64,000 nucleotides of DNA from contig JAKTNV010000004.1 of NCBI GenBank assembly GCA_022747635.1, positions 91,589,552 to 91,653,551 on the forward strand, written 5' to 3'. This document shows positions 23,961 to 37,284 of this stretch, in pieces. How positions within the stretch are numbered: position 1 is the first letter of the stretch; each line of letters begins with the position of its first letter. This DNA comes from Hetaerina americana. Taxonomy: Eukaryota; Arthropoda; Insecta; Odonata; Calopterygidae. The notes below the pieces were generated by a model that saw only the letters and a list, made by a program, of their open reading frames with translations, was not told where the DNA came from and did no database searches. The position numbers were made by a program, and so were the translations under genes.

Positions 23961-26340
23961 CATTCTCCTGGCGACTCAGCCTACCTTTCCGATTTTTTCT
24001 TAAACCGAAAGGAAATTACACTATCGTTGAAAGGCACTGGAACCCATTGTCGCTTTTAGTGAAACACCTAGAGAGGAGCTTTGTATTAGCACAGAATACC
24101 ACCGAAAGATGGAAATCAGCGTTCATTAATTATGCCTAATGTTTTGTATCTATTTTTATTATCCCTTCCATTTTAATAGCTTGATTTAAAAATTTGATTC
24201 CAACATATGATTTGGATTATTGATCGTAGAAAAAGAATATTGATATTTTTATTTAAGGGCCTAAACGTTTGCTTCAAGACATGCAATATTTACGGTTTTC
24301 CTTAATGGCATTGCTTTTCTGCAATAAAAATATAACTTCTTTTTTATGATGTCCTTGACGGGATCTTCATCGATAGCAAAGCAATCAATCCAGGGAACCA
24401 TACGCATGATAATATGGATTGCTGAATGAGTTTAGACTATTCCATCATCGTTACTATCTTTTTAGAAACCGTGCTTTTACACCGTTCAAGATGAGTAGCC
24501 TTTTCCTAAAACTGGGATTCATGATCGTTGCCTTCGATATTACCGCTTATGTCTATTTGCATATATAGTATGTGCGACCGTGCAATGAATATCTTTAAAT
24601 GTGGTCTATAGTAAAAGTATAAAAATTTCCCCGTTCCCATCAATAACGAGAGAGCGTCTACTTGTTTGAAGAACATTGATTTTTGTGCTTCGGAATAATA
24701 GTAGATGTAATTTAGATGATGAGGGTTATTGCTGATGCATTTGAAACTGAAATGTTGACACAGCATTTCTTAGATTATTCCTATATGAATGCTGTTCCTA
24801 AACATTCAAATCGGAAACTTATTCAAATACGTTTTTATCCCCTTCTCGGAAGAAATAATTTCCACATTTTGCAAATCTGCGCATTTTTCATGGTATTGAA
24901 GGCATCAAATAATATAACCAATCCGTAAAATATTGCTTCGCGATTTCAAAGGCTTGTTTTCACCAGCTTCCACACACACCCGATGGTGCGTGTGGCAAGG
25001 AGTGAAACTCAAGCAGTGATTTGTGGGGTACATGTAGGACAAAAAAATGCATCCGTATTTGTGGAACTAAGTTTCCAACCTTTGAGAGATAAAGTATTTG
25101 GAGGTCATTCATTTCCTCTTAAAGATCTCTAAAATCTCTTAATAACGCTTTAAAAAGTTTTCTCGCGACGCGGTGGCACCAAATTATATTGGTGGATTTG
25201 ACAATCGGATTCAAATTTGAGAGATAAACTCCGTCAGCAACTATTTCAAGTAATTGTTCATCCCTTGCATGAAATGAAAATACAAAAAAATCGAGCCCAA
25301 GAGACAGAAAAAATAAATTAACTCGAATAGAAGAATTTAATGAAGTTTTGAAAAGCTACGACTCCGAAACGAATGTACGTATGAACGAGTGTCTTATGTG
25401 AGTTAACATGCATTCAAGTAAACGTATATGCCAATATTTCTATATCTATAGCATTGTGCCCTATCGCCCCCCGCTATACACCCTTACTCTAGCTTGCTGG
25501 GTATTGTGCAGACGTAGATGACATATATCTTTGCTATGTTTATTACCATATTGTCACATTCATCCATACCCACATACTTAAAAAATAAGTAGAGTATTTG
25601 ACGCAGAAAATTTATCATCCTTTAACTTAAAATGCCTCTCAATGAAATCTCCAATTATGATGATTCATCGCCCAAGAGTGTTCTAAAATATGTACTTTAT
25701 TTTAAGTCGAGACTATTGCCAGTTATCTGCACCCAATTCAATGTTTCATGGATCAGCAGCAGAGTATACAAGTTATTTTTTGTCATGTATCTTCTAATAA
25801 AATCATCCTTAAAATAGCCTAAAAATTCGCATACACTGGCATCCCAATTCGGAGAGGCATTGAAAATAAAAAGAAGGCAAGAAATGAAATACGCACAAGT
25901 ATAACGGACTAATTACAGCCAAGGTTCGACGATTGCTACGGTGGTGATAACAAACCAGCCACTTTTGTTTCCATGGAAACGAGCCTTACACTTTTTTCTA
26001 AATTAATTCATCGATGACACTCAGTTTGACGACAATTATTTCACAGTATAAAGAATAATTTTCCCGTGAGTCTCCTGTGAAACATCACTCACCATATTCT
26101 GACAACTTAAAAGATGACTCAGAACTTTTTCCAACCTCCTTGTGATTGAGTTATCACGAAGCCCACCGTATTCAGATACCACTCTGAAAGCATACAAAAC
26201 CGTTGGGCCTCTTAAAAATGGCAGAGGAATCGTCACCGCGAATTGCCTTCGAGCCTAGCACCTGGAATGAAACGAAGACCGAAGACCAACAACTCACCGT
26301 CTGAACGGACAGAAAGATAGAGAAGCATCCGCCCGATTTG
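23960..26340. other. AT-rich non-coding stretch
   Basis: No gene, RNA or clear repeat recognised over this 2.4 kb. Confidence 0.5.
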
Positions 26341-26800
26341 TAAAAAAAGGGCAATGAAACAATGGGGAGGAGGATGGATATCGCCCTTGAGGGACCGAAA
26401 TGATTCGAATTCAACGCTAGCGATGGTGTCTCTGAAGGCTGCCCTTTACTCGACATATCGCGAGCGGATGATTGAAGCTAAGCGGTACCGGGTTGGAAGG
26501 TTTCTCGGAAGGGAGCGGAGGGCAGTGAGCACGCGGTTGGCAGTGTTCTTTTGCAGATCTCTCTCGGGTTTCACCTTCCCCCCCCACTCCCCTGCCCCGC
26601 CTTATGTGACGGAGAGACTCACGCTGTTCCCCAAGAAGAGTTTTGAGGTCGCGTGTTCGAGGGTCTCGTGTTCAAAAGGGGCTGCAGGGGGGATGGGGGA
26701 AGAGGCGAGGGTTGGTTGCTGGTGGAGGGAAATTGAAAGGGACCAGGAGAAACAGACAAAAGGCTTCATTAAGGCGAAATTGATACCACTGTTTCCACTC
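26340..26800. other. GC-rich island with 149-codon frame
   Basis: Balanced to G-rich, with a C run near 26,579. The plus-strand frame at 26,354-26,803 (149 codons) is Arg/Gly-rich and unrecognised. It is less low-complexity than the other island frames but has no domain, signal peptide or splice context that I can identify. Confidence 0.35.
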
Positions 26801-27720
26801 TAGCTTTAAACAAATGAAGGGCTAGTAATTCTGTTACCATTTAGCCAAACTTTCAACTTGAGCGACGATAACCAATGGCTTCCCAGCTGCTCATCCATGT
26901 TCCAGAACAAAAAATTTCCTCCACATTTGTTTGCGCAAGTTGTATTATTAGAATCACGGAAATCACCATTCGCAAATGTATTGTATGCTTCAAATGGTGA
27001 TGAATCGAAAGTTAACACATTAATCCAGTTGTACTGGATTATTTTCGGGAGTTCTTGGATTTTAGCTAATCATCTCAGTTTAAGGCAAATTTAAATCGGT
27101 GTAATTAGATGAATTAACCTGGAATTGAACTTAAAGTTCAAATTTGATATATCTGTTAGGACATGTTTACAAAAGTGTAGGGAAATTAAAATCGGGAAAT
27201 TTGAAACTTTGGAATCGGAATACATTTTCATATAAAAGATAGACCGTTCTAATCCATATTTTAAAGTTACGTATAAACGAGAACCTTTTAATACTATAAC
27301 GAATTCCATGGCCTTTAGGCAAACAGAGAAATTATCCAATCATTCAATCGGAAGTAACTAAATCGTCCTATTAGTAAGTATATTGATAAAAAGATCTCAT
27401 TTAATTAAGACCTAAAAGGGATGAAATCTTTTCAGAGATAATTCCACCCAAAATTTATTGAGTTTTAACTTTAACTGAATCAATAAAGCAGGTTGAATAG
27501 TGGCGCATATACATGTACGTACTAATGTTATTAAGGATACTGAGAACATAACGGCAAACTTAGAGGAATCGCCCCATCAGAGAATTTCCATCCCTTTCCT
27601 GTGAGGGACCTTAGTTTCTCATGTCAGATAATCCTGCGACTCCTTGGAGATAATGGAGAATGAGATATATAACCAGAGGAGGAGACAAGGAGTAAAACAG
27701 TAGAAGGGAAGGAATTCCCG
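26800..27720. other. AT-rich non-coding stretch
   Basis: Nothing recognised. Confidence 0.5.
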
Positions 27721-28140
27721 CCACCATCTGAAAAATGAAAAAGAAATACCCTTTCTGTTTGGGGGGAACGTCGGGACTCGAGAAAAGGGGAAAGGGGAGT
27801 GAATACGGTTGGGGGTTGATAGGCAGGTGTTTGGGGTGGAATATAAAAGGGAGAGTCCTCCCAGGATCCGAAAATGCACGCGTGCGTCGCCGAGGTGAGA
27901 ATCGGGAGAGTGCGAGCAGTCACCAGGGAGGACGCCGAGGGACTCCGGTCTCTCATAAGGGTCAATGTAAGGGACGAGGCGCGCACACCAATTTCTCTCG
28001 GTTTCGCAAATTAATTTGAAAACTCTGCGCATCCTCGAAGCGTTCCCTCCCCCCCCCTCCCCCTAACTCCTACTCCAACCGTTTCCGCATCGCTCGCGCC
28101 TTTTTTCGATCCCCCCCCTCCCTCGCCGTACGCCCTCGAA
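27720..28140. other. GC-rich island, purine-biased then C-rich
   Basis: The plus strand is G/A-rich from 27,760 to 27,960 and C-rich from 28,040 to 28,130. Overlapping frames (27,619-28,032 and 27,624-27,986 minus; 27,735-28,019 plus) are composition effects. Confidence 0.4.
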
Positions 28141-30530
28141 ATGAACCACCGCTGCGTATTTTTGGAAACCAAGGTCCTATTTTTTATACGTTTCACGCTG
28201 TTTCATTGCCTTGGTTAGCGGCGCTGATGTCCCAAAAATACGGTGACCTAAAATTCGAAACTGCGTTATTCAGCGAACCAAACAGGCTCCAAAGGAAGCG
28301 AGTAGCAACTGTTCAAGCGCAATATTTTTTAAACACAACACGTATCGAATATCATGAAATTTTTTACCATATGCACATACGGCAACTCGCAGTGCTATTT
28401 AGAGTTGTGTATATGATTCAAAGACATGGACCAACGTGTTTAAAGGGAAGTGTCAATTAAAATTTTACTAGATTAGTTTCTTTTGAACGGGAATGACAGC
28501 AGAGACAATGCATAGTTGCTTATTCGTATTGGTGAGCACGAGGGGTACATGAATTTACAATAGAACCATTAGAATGGCAAAATAAATTTTCTCCATAGGT
28601 CTTCATTTATCAATCTTCTGAGGGTGAAAATAAATTAGTAAATAATGTTGAGAAAGGGTACTTTCTTGAATACAATTAGACGTTGAAGTGGATGGGTAAC
28701 GTTACTAAGGAAATGGATATGAATTGCTGGTTTGAACGCTGAGCTTAAAGGATAATTGGAAACGATTAGCTGATGCTGTGACAATCGCAATCTCTGAAAA
28801 CCAACCGATCAGCTCTGCTGCTTATCGGATGAGGTCGGATACGTCGGTATCGGATACTTTGCTGTCCATAATGGTGATGAGTATATAAAAAGGTATAAAA
28901 TAACAATTATGGCCCAAAAAAGGTTGCCCTTTCTCTAAGAACTCTAGGTCAAAGTTTACAAATTATTACTTCAACTAGTGTCACTACATTTATTAGAACG
29001 TCTCTAAGCATAATGCAATGGACTTTACATTCTTAGCAATTTTAACACATGCGCGGCACAAGTAAACGGAGAATTACAAAAGTAAGACAACATAGTTTAA
29101 AAAAAATGTTCATCAATCACCTATTACTTCATATGATTTCATAAGAAATTGATCAGTTCATTAAAGGCGTGTAATTAGAGATTACATAAGGATATTTATC
29201 CTCGAGCATGTGCAATACACACTACACAATGTGACCAATTCGTTTCAAATAATTTAATCTTTGTGTCATTGGCTAAAATACAAAATTTAAAATAGAATAA
29301 GAAAATTTGATACTTAACAGCAAGGAAGACAGTAACTCGGGAGTAATCTGTACTGACCTGTAATTAAAGAAAAATCAATAATGAACATTGTTACAATACC
29401 AAAAGCCAAGCTATATATCTATTCCTTGTAAAACATGTCGGAGTTCTGCTCAATTTATCGAAATAAAGAATTGGATGAGCAATTTTTGATAAAATCTATT
29501 GTATGGAGAAGTTACGCTTACGGAATTTTCCCTGCACATATACCTTTTACTTTTTTCACTCAACTGCTTTACAAAGCTAAACCCAAAAGTTCAGTCATTG
29601 CCATGGAAATTTACTTTTAATTCCACCACTCACGCGAATCGGGCATAAATTCAAAATATGGAAATTTTTAGAGTACTCTTCGGAATGACAGTTTAATTTG
29701 CATTCAGCATAACATCTCTCGCCAAAATCCAAAAGGCCAATCGAGATTCAAAGGCAACGCCGTGAATCAATTAGTTAAGTTAATTTACTTAAGGAAATTA
29801 AATACATTTTGGATATTTTATTTACACGAATTCACAGCTTAGGCGTATTTTTTGTCTTAAAAACCAGCCTTGACAATATTTGCTCTCAATTAGAAAGTGC
29901 CTAGTCTAAAATTTTTCCCACTTATTAGAGGAGACATGCGTGTAGGTACAACTTCATATTTAACCAACCTACAACTTATGAAACCCATATGCGTAATTCT
30001 CAATAATTTAATTGATTTTCAGTTTGAATCTTTTCCCACGGCGGATTTCATAGCATTAGTAAAACACTTCAATTTTTCATCCCACATATTTACTTAGGGT
30101 TAAATTATTTGAATTAAAATGAAATCGATCTTTCCATTGAAAATTCATCTGACAAATCACACCTTTACGTAGTTGATTCTTTCCTAGGATAAATTATACC
30201 ATCTTGAATTGTTTTATTGATTTACAGAGGTAATAGTTTCATAAAATTAGGAAACTTAACGTGTTTTCAATGCCGAGTATGGATTTACTACAACTACGAC
30301 AATAACTTATTCCTTGGAGGATAAAATATAATTATAGTGCGTCTTCAAGAACATATTTTTACTCAGATAGTCTCAAAGTAAAATTTCTACCATAAAAACT
30401 AAATTTCTTTATGTAAAAACTTTCTTTCACATTTTATAGAAATAGATTACTTTGATGTTTAAAGTAAATAAGTATATTTTACCTTAACCTAGGTCTTGGC
30501 CCTTTATACTTATATAAGATGAAACAAAAC
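28140..30530. other. AT-rich non-coding stretch
   Basis: No gene recognised over about 2.4 kb. Short frames only (61-84 codons). Confidence 0.5.
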
Positions 30531-30535
30531 CTGTA

Positions 30536-30563
30536 ACCTGAAGATGACAACATAGGTCGAAAA
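30536..30563 (+). repeat. CTGA..GATG..CGAAAC motif, copy b
   Basis: CCTGAAGATGACAAC is followed by ATAGGTCGAAAATT. GAC and GTC can pair to close a small hairpin immediately before GAAA, as in the stem-II position of a hammerhead core. An extra U at the junction and the short stem mean it is at best a relic. Confidence 0.35.
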
Positions 30564-30569
30564 TTATTT

Positions 30570-31050
30570 TTTTTATTCTTATCCCATTGTAGAACAGTTA
30601 AGCAAAGTGACAACTGGAAGTATGTGTTAAATACTTCTACGCATTGAGATGATACATGAAGATAGTAGACGAGACAATCTTCGACCAAAGTATACGAGCA
30701 TTGTGAGTATTGATATATCAGAGCACTCTAAGGCTTGAAGACCCAACAACAAGCCTCCAAAAACATAATGAAGGGCCAACATCCAAATCATCAGTAAATA
30801 ACATTAGCCTGGTGGTACATGATAAAGGACGGCACTCTAACATTTTCTACCACGCATTCCAGAGGTGCTTCGTACGTAGTGACATATAATTAGATGTAAT
30901 TATGTACAGCCATCGCACCTTCTTGCGCCATGTCTAGTTCTCTCAAAACGGGAAGGGAATTTTGGATTCAATAGGGAAAGGTAAGGGTTAAGTTGTACTG
31001 AAAAGAGGCATAAAAGGGAGTAATAAAAACAGTGGAATCGAGAGTAAAAG
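30570..31050. other. AT-rich to balanced non-coding stretch
   Basis: Nothing recognised. Confidence 0.45.
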
Positions 31051-31345
31051 CATCGTTTTAAATAAGTGGGGGGAGAGGCCTGGGTATTAAGTTCTTCAGC
31101 CGGGTGCTTTTTGGGGGGGGGGGAGCGACGGGATGATGGTGGCGGGTACTGCCTGCGTCGTGGCGGAATAGGATAAATGGGGAGAGCAAGGGATGGGTGA
31201 GGGGGTCGTCTTTCCCAGAAGGGGTTAACGAAGGGAGGTCGGAGCGAGGAAGGAAAGATAAGGGGGAGAGATGAGCTGGAATGATGAAGGAAACAAATGT
31301 GTGGAATAACGAAGAGAAAGAGGGACGATGAAAGCAGATGGATGA
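31050..31345. other. Purine-rich, G-rich island
   Basis: The plus strand is almost entirely G and A, with a G11 run near 31,116. No gene. Confidence 0.5.
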
Positions 31346-32470
31346 CGGTAAAACATCTTTACCTATTCTACCTCCTAGATAGGTGAAATATCTTTACCTA
31401 TCTATGAGGAAGCACTCCCATTTTTTTCACATATAAAATATAATGTTTTATTGCAGTAAATCTACTGATTACATTGAGTGCTTGAAAGGTCCTTAAATGC
31501 TCTTGCATATAGTTACTGATATTAAAATATATTCGAACTCTTTCTTATTAATACTTTTGCAAATCCATCAACTTTCATTCACAGAGCAAATAGGTGTATG
31601 AAATACTCGTAGTTAATATGTTAAAAATGTAGCCTCATACGATCTTAGAAAGCTAGCGAGTAGTCACTCATAGATTTTATTTCAGCAACAGCGATTAACA
31701 AAATAAGGTTCTAACCTAGTGATTGCCTCAAAATTTCAGCAGAAAAACATTTCAAAAATCTTTACAGCATTAGCAAGAGTACCGGATGAAAGTAATCAAA
31801 ACTGCAGAAAACAAAAAATGACAAAGGGTAACGCCATGGCCGACAAACCTTGCCGCATTTCGTAGAAACGTGTAATAACAATTCACAGGGAAAACGAATT
31901 TCGTAGCCGTAGCTCCAAAATAGCTCATCCATGAAGTTAGCAAATAAAAACTGCAACAAGCTTCATACTTGATTTTTCTTTCTATCGCATACTTTTTACT
32001 TCATTTTTGAAAGCCTAAAATACAGGACAGACTTAAATTAGCTCAACTACGTTTATGAACCAAAGGCTAAAACGAATTTGTGGGGAATATTTCTGATTCT
32101 TTGGTTGTACATTGTGATTTGTTCGCTAGCAACAGAAACAAGATATTTAATCAATTTAGATTTGCCAGTAAGAGCTAAATTTAAGATTTGACAGAAATAT
32201 ATTTAGACTGAGAATTCAGGTAAACATTTTTGGTTTTTGATTATATATGTCAGTTTTGTATTCCCCCCTGCTACAAATCCTAGTAAGCTTGTAGAGTACT
32301 ATGAGGAATAAAATAAAGAAGTGGCGATTTAATAATTTATGGTTTTATCTATACGTATATTGGAATATAACGAAATGTCATATAAAATTATTACTTTGTC
32401 ATTATAAACATTAGCCATGAATATTTATCCAAGACACAGACACAACAGTACTTTTCTACAGATGTTATTT

Positions 32471-32502
32471 GGCGCTTCACCGTTTTGCGACATCATCAGG
32501 TG
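32471..32502 (-). repeat. CTGA..GATG..CGAAAC motif, copy c
   Basis: On the minus strand: CACCTGATGATGTCGC followed by AAAACGGTGAAGCGCC. It contains an exact CTGATGA, but the GAAA box is degenerate (CAAAAC), and CACC can pair with GGTG. It belongs to the same recurring pattern as copies a, b, d and e. Confidence 0.35.
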
Positions 32503-32716
32503 CAAAGAAGGAACATAAGGTTAATAGGTTTAATTTTGGAATAGGGGAATTTTCCCAGAGCTTATATGTAAACTTAAAGACATACCCTATCTTCTTTGTT
32601 TTTTTCGAATAATTTTATTGAAAAATCTTTAACTGCAGCCATTCTGACAGCATTTTAATTTAAATTGTAAACTTCATATTGAATTCAGTTTGGGCAAGAG
32701 GGATGGTTAGACTAAG

Positions 32717-32746
32717 TTTTATCCAATGGACAATCATTGGATAAAA
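32717..32746. repeat. Perfect 12-bp-arm hairpin
   Basis: TTTTATCCAATG (32,717-32,728), loop GACAAT (32,729-32,734), then its exact reverse complement (32,735-32,746). It is similar in design to the hairpin at 20,717, but the sequences are unrelated. Confidence 0.9.
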
Positions 32747-32899
32747 TACGACGTGATGTTGGAAAAAAATGTTTGAAGAATCGTTAGATATAACATGGTC
32801 TGTAACAATAGGTTTTCTATATGCACCAAATTTATATGAATAGTATTATAGATGGATAGAAGACATAAATGGATTCATTGTGGCCTGAAACAGTTGACT

Positions 32900-33720
32900 T
32901 TATTATCCATGACATATCTCTATCTTGAGAAAAGAGAGTACTCGAGGGAGTATTGGGAGGCGCCCGACGGGTGAGATAATTTGCGCCATTGGGAATGGGT
33001 GGAGTAATTTTGAGGGACTTTCAAGAAATGGTAGAATGGCAGAGAAAAACTCGGCGTCGCAATCAGCCAACTCTTACAGATATACGCCGAGGGGTCCACA
33101 ATTTAACTCTCCATCAGAAGGACGGCATACTCCAGTTGAAATCGAGTCCTTCTTGAGGGTCTCCTTACATATAGTTCGGCACTCAAATAGGAAAGCACCT
33201 GAGGGAGCAAGATTCCTCTGGAAAATTCTCTAATGATTCAAATGCTCACCCTTTCAGTGAATAGCAAGTACGTACACCACTGACACCGTATCAACACAAT
33301 CCACAGCGAAAACAGACACGTTAGTTAAATACATCCATGAAATCTAGGAAGATAAATAACCGCCCATGAGGAAAATGTGATAGCAAGTTGTCAGAGTGTG
33401 CTTTTAAAGTGCTGCACTATTCCCTCGCTATGACGAAGATGTTCTATCAGCAATAAATATTTGTGAGAGGGATAAGCCGGATGTCTCGGTTTTAGAGAAA
33501 CCCCATGAAGGAAAAAACAACCAGTGTGAGGAGGGCACGAAGAGGAGAATGGAAGGAAGGAGAAAGGCGTTAAGGGAGTGGTTGGAGGAAGACGCAATGA
33601 TCAGATAAGAGATAAAAGGGCTGAGGTTCCTGAATTGATAACGAGGGGGTGATGGGTAGGTGGGCAGGGGGAAAGCAACTTACGGAGAGCCAAGTTTTTC
33701 GGCGTGAATTAAGAAAGATT
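32900..33720. other. Balanced to purine-rich non-coding stretch
   Basis: A 102-codon plus-strand frame (32,925-33,233) and minus-strand frames at 33,391-33,752 are open but unrecognised. The plus strand is purine-rich from 33,515 to 33,690. Confidence 0.4.
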
Positions 33721-34140
33721 TTACCCGTCTTTCCTTTGCCTTGCCGCCTCAACCCCTTGCTTTAATGTCCTACTCACTCTCGGCATCTCCTCTGATCCAT
33801 CTAATTCAAGCTCACGGGACACTAGGATAATGACAACATATTCAAGAGAGGACATTTTGACATTCGAAGGCACCTGATCAAATTCTAGGAAGAGACCAGG
33901 GTGGTTCATTTGACTAAATCGACGATACACGAAAAAATGAGTCTTAAGAAAAGGGGCCCCTAAGCTTAATAAACACGAACCCCCCATCAGAAACAAAGTG
34001 AAAATACTTTTAATAAGTAATGTTTTAACAAGGTAAAAAAGCAAGCTAATCCTTCCTTGGCTGACTGAACCTGGGTTCAATTTGATCAAATCGTGAAAAT
34101 GATTAAGAATAATGAAAACACGGGGGTGGATAATTTTCAA
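33721..34140 (-). other. Unassigned 139-codon open frame
   Basis: One of the longer frames outside a biased-composition island. Residues 31-64 are hydrophobic (ISLLFYLVKT.. to ..SCLLSLG), and the C-terminal 30 residues are charged and Arg/Glu-rich. I recognise no family and see no neighbouring exon or convincing splice site. It may be chance or part of an old transposon. Confidence 0.15.
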
Positions 34141-35330
34141 TTAACGTGATTGGTCCTCAAACAAAAAAATTGACACTCAATGAGCGAATTTTATCCCTAC
34201 TTATTCTAGATCTTTAACTGATAACAGATCAGTTTTATAAATGTGTATGAATTCTCAGAATAAGATACAAAGAATTCATCCTTGAGAAAGTATTTACAAT
34301 TGTCTTTCTGAAATTTAGGGCCTCGGTCAACTGAAAGTGGAAATCAGCAATTTTGCGGCGTCAGCCACACGAAACAAGCTGATCTGGCTATAGAGGAAGT
34401 TAATTTTTGATTTTCACCCATCCAGGTTTTGGGAAAATCTCCACCCTCAGGAAATTCCGCCTTTATCTTTAAGCGATACTGAGTGTGATCAGAAAAAAGT
34501 TGAAAGAAGAAATGAAACAGGAAACATGGGTCTTCCTTGCACTCTACCTTCGCAATAGACGAATGTATACAACACATTCATTCGCCGAGGCGATAGGTAA
34601 AACTGGAAAGACACTTCCTTAGAATGACCGTTCCTTCCAAGCATAATTATCTTCCGTCCGTTGGCTACAATCAATCTTCTACAGAGAGAGGAAGATCTTT
34701 AAAATTCGTCGCCAGATTTGTTCTACTTTCTCTCCAAAAATTTTCACACCCAAGGGCGATATGAAATACATGAGTTCTGATGAGGTGGAATTATAATTTC
34801 ATATTCCCGGATATATATTCAACATGAAGGATGGTAATAAACGCAGAAACAGTTCTTGAATTTTGAAACAGTATTTACTTGGTTGTCAAGATGTGATAAC
34901 TTGTGGTCTCAAAGATTTGAATTACTGTAAAAAAGTTGGAAAACAAATACTTGAAAATGTTTGTAAATTTTATTTTCCGTTTTGCTTGGTACTCATTAAC
35001 GCCAAAAGATCTTATTTACTTCGTTTCAACCATACACACTCATTTAGGTAAAGCAATGAAACATATAACTGCTTTCTTGAATATTGATGAATTTATAACT
35101 AGTGTGCCCAGCTCGCATTTAAAAAATAGCGATAAACATACACGCAGTCTATTGATTTGCAATAGCGGCGGCACTTCACCATAAGAAACTCCGGGCAAAT
35201 ATATATTTCATAATTTCATTATAAAGGATTAAAGTAACATGCCCAGGCACCGATGAGATTGCAATCAATTAAATCTTTAAGGGGTACATTCAAAACAGTA
35301 TTTTTAGAGTGTTTTTTGACTGAGTACAAT
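34140..35330. other. AT-rich non-coding stretch
   Basis: Nothing recognised. Confidence 0.5.
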
Positions 35331-36060
35331 ATCACCACTGGACTATTTCTTCGATTTCGCCAACCGCAAAGCCTCCCCGCCATCCACATCCCCGATTCCT
35401 TGATTCTTTCAGTTCCCCCGACACGAATTCCTCCTCTTCCACGACCCTCCAACACTCCTCCACCCCTTGAAATTCGTCACATCACCCTTCGCCACCATAA
35501 ACCACGTCCCACGCCCCACCCCCAGAAGAACACTCGCTACTACATACGAGGGTGACCCTACAAATCATTCAGCAAGCCTTTTTTTCCCAACGCTCCTCAA
35601 AACACCATTCCTCGAACAACGCCATCCCATCCTCCCCTTATCCTTTGCCGAAGCGAGGACGGCTTCCAGGGGCAAAACCCTTTCCGACCACAAAAGCCCC
35701 TCTCCCTTAACCCCTCAGGAAAAAATAACCCCTCCCACTCACTTCCTGTGGGATATCATATACATCCTTCTCGCTTGCCACCCCTACTCAAAAGCCTCCG
35801 CCTCCGCTTTACCCCTGGCATCCCTGTACTTGCTCTCCAAGTCCTCTCCAACCTCAGCCCCCGGTAGATCCACTGGCCGTGGGCCGACTCCTCTCTCCAT
35901 TCGTGGAGTGAGACTCACGCGCTTCGCTGCAAGTCATTCGATTGAGAAACTATGGAGGAGAAACTTGGGGACTCTCCCGATGTGGACGACGGGGGTAGTG
36001 GTCCGCGCGTGAGCTGACCTATCTTGACGGTGTGGCTTCCAATCGCACATCCCCCAAACC
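35330..36060. other. C/T-rich island with 181-codon composition frame
   Basis: The plus strand is C-rich from 35,370 to 35,850. Two overlapping plus-strand frames (35,253-35,555 and 35,467-36,012) are Pro/Thr/Ser-rich, typical of C-rich DNA. The right end has a tRNA-like head (35,996-36,046). Confidence 0.45.
35996..36046 (+). repeat. Possible tRNA-like (SINE) head, degenerate
   Basis: TAGTGGTCCGCGCG (35,996-36,009) and GGCTTCCAATCGC (36,034-36,046) resemble A- and B-box sequences of tRNA-derived SINEs at plausible spacing, each with mismatches. Tentative. Confidence 0.25.
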
Positions 36061-36312
36061 CACAAGAGACTGGCCCCTTCTGCTTGATAAATAGGACGGG
36101 TATGTATTGCTAACATATCGATTAATATTTGAAAGAAGAGAGCCGAGTGCTTTTTTTCTTGATAAAATGAAAAAAACATGGAGACTCATAATTTGTGGAT
36201 TCTAAAAGATGATGCCACGCTGATACCCTTAACGATCAAAACGGGAACCAGGATTCACAGAATAATCATTCTGTGTGTGTACAATTATTCAACGCACGCA
36301 TACTGACGAGTA

Positions 36313-36313
<1 letters not shown>

Positions 36314-36371
<58 letters not shown>

Positions 36372-36451
36372 TATATACATATATATATATATACATATAT
36401 ATACATATATATATACATATATATATACATATATATATATACATATATATA
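36314..36451. repeat. (TA)n microsatellite with TACATA interruptions
   Basis: A pure TA run of about 50 bp followed by TA blocks interrupted by single C, to about 36,451. Confidence 0.9.
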
Positions 36452-36602
36452 ATATTTATTATACATTATGTATATAGAATACATGCATATATATCCAAGA
36501 ACATAAACACTGCAAATTCTTAATGCCCCCCAGTCTCCTCTGGACGGCATAACATTATCTATTTTCCTCTCTTTTAATATTAAATTGATCTCTCGATTTA
36601 TA

Positions 36603-37072
<470 letters not shown>

Positions 37073-37074
37073 TA

Positions 37075-37109
37075 TACGAGGGTCATCCGGAAAGTAGTAC
37101 CCGTTCGTG
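37075..37109 (+). repeat. mariner terminal inverted repeat, left
   Basis: 35 bp, identical to the reverse complement of 37,797-37,831. The next inner base differs (A versus C). This is the probable transposase binding site. Confidence 0.93.
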
Positions 37110-37175
37110 AAATAAAGACACAAAAGTAAATATTAACAAACATAAAAAATTTTATTTGAAAGAGGATACTTTAAA

Positions 37176-37284
37176 CTACTTCTCAACATAATCTCCAAGC
37201 AAATTAAGGCATTTGTCATAACGTGTGACAAGTTTCTGTATTCCTGCTGCATAGTCCTTCGCCGCCAGCTCATTGAGATACGCG
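37176..37284 (-). pseudogene. mariner transposase C-terminal remnant, out of frame
   Basis: After the junction near 37,280-37,285, the minus strand encodes LNELAAKDYAAGIQKL followed by VTRYDKCLNLLGDYVEK and a stop. This is the typical C-terminus of mariner transposases (..GI.KL..RYDKCL...G.YVEK). It is in a different frame from the N-terminal part, so the deletion did not create an in-frame fusion. Confidence 0.85.

Larger units (their letters stand above)
31345..32900. other. AT-rich non-coding stretch
   Basis: No gene. It contains motif copy c (32,471-32,502) and a perfect hairpin (32,717-32,746), listed separately. Confidence 0.5.

Noticed and set aside
23025..23963. 312-codon minus-strand open frame as a protein gene
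   Set aside because: A second 258-codon frame runs beside it on the same strand, and plus-strand frames overlap it. The translation is Pro/Ser/Arg-rich without a domain, which is what stop-poor C-rich DNA gives.
30536..30563. Active hammerhead ribozyme
   Set aside because: The CUGANGA and GAAA boxes are present, but there is an extra base at the junction, a three-pair stem II, and no flanking stems I and III that I could pair.
21173..33026. 15-base match GAGGGACTTTCAAGA shared between about 21,168 and 33,012
   Set aside because: A match of this length is expected about once or twice by chance in 64 kb, and the flanks do not align.
35467..36012. 181-codon plus-strand frame
   Set aside because: Pro/Thr/Ser-rich translation of C-rich DNA, with an overlapping frame on the same strand.
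36266..36550. 94-codon frame reading through the TA array
   Set aside because: Tyr/Ile repeat from (TA)n, not a protein.
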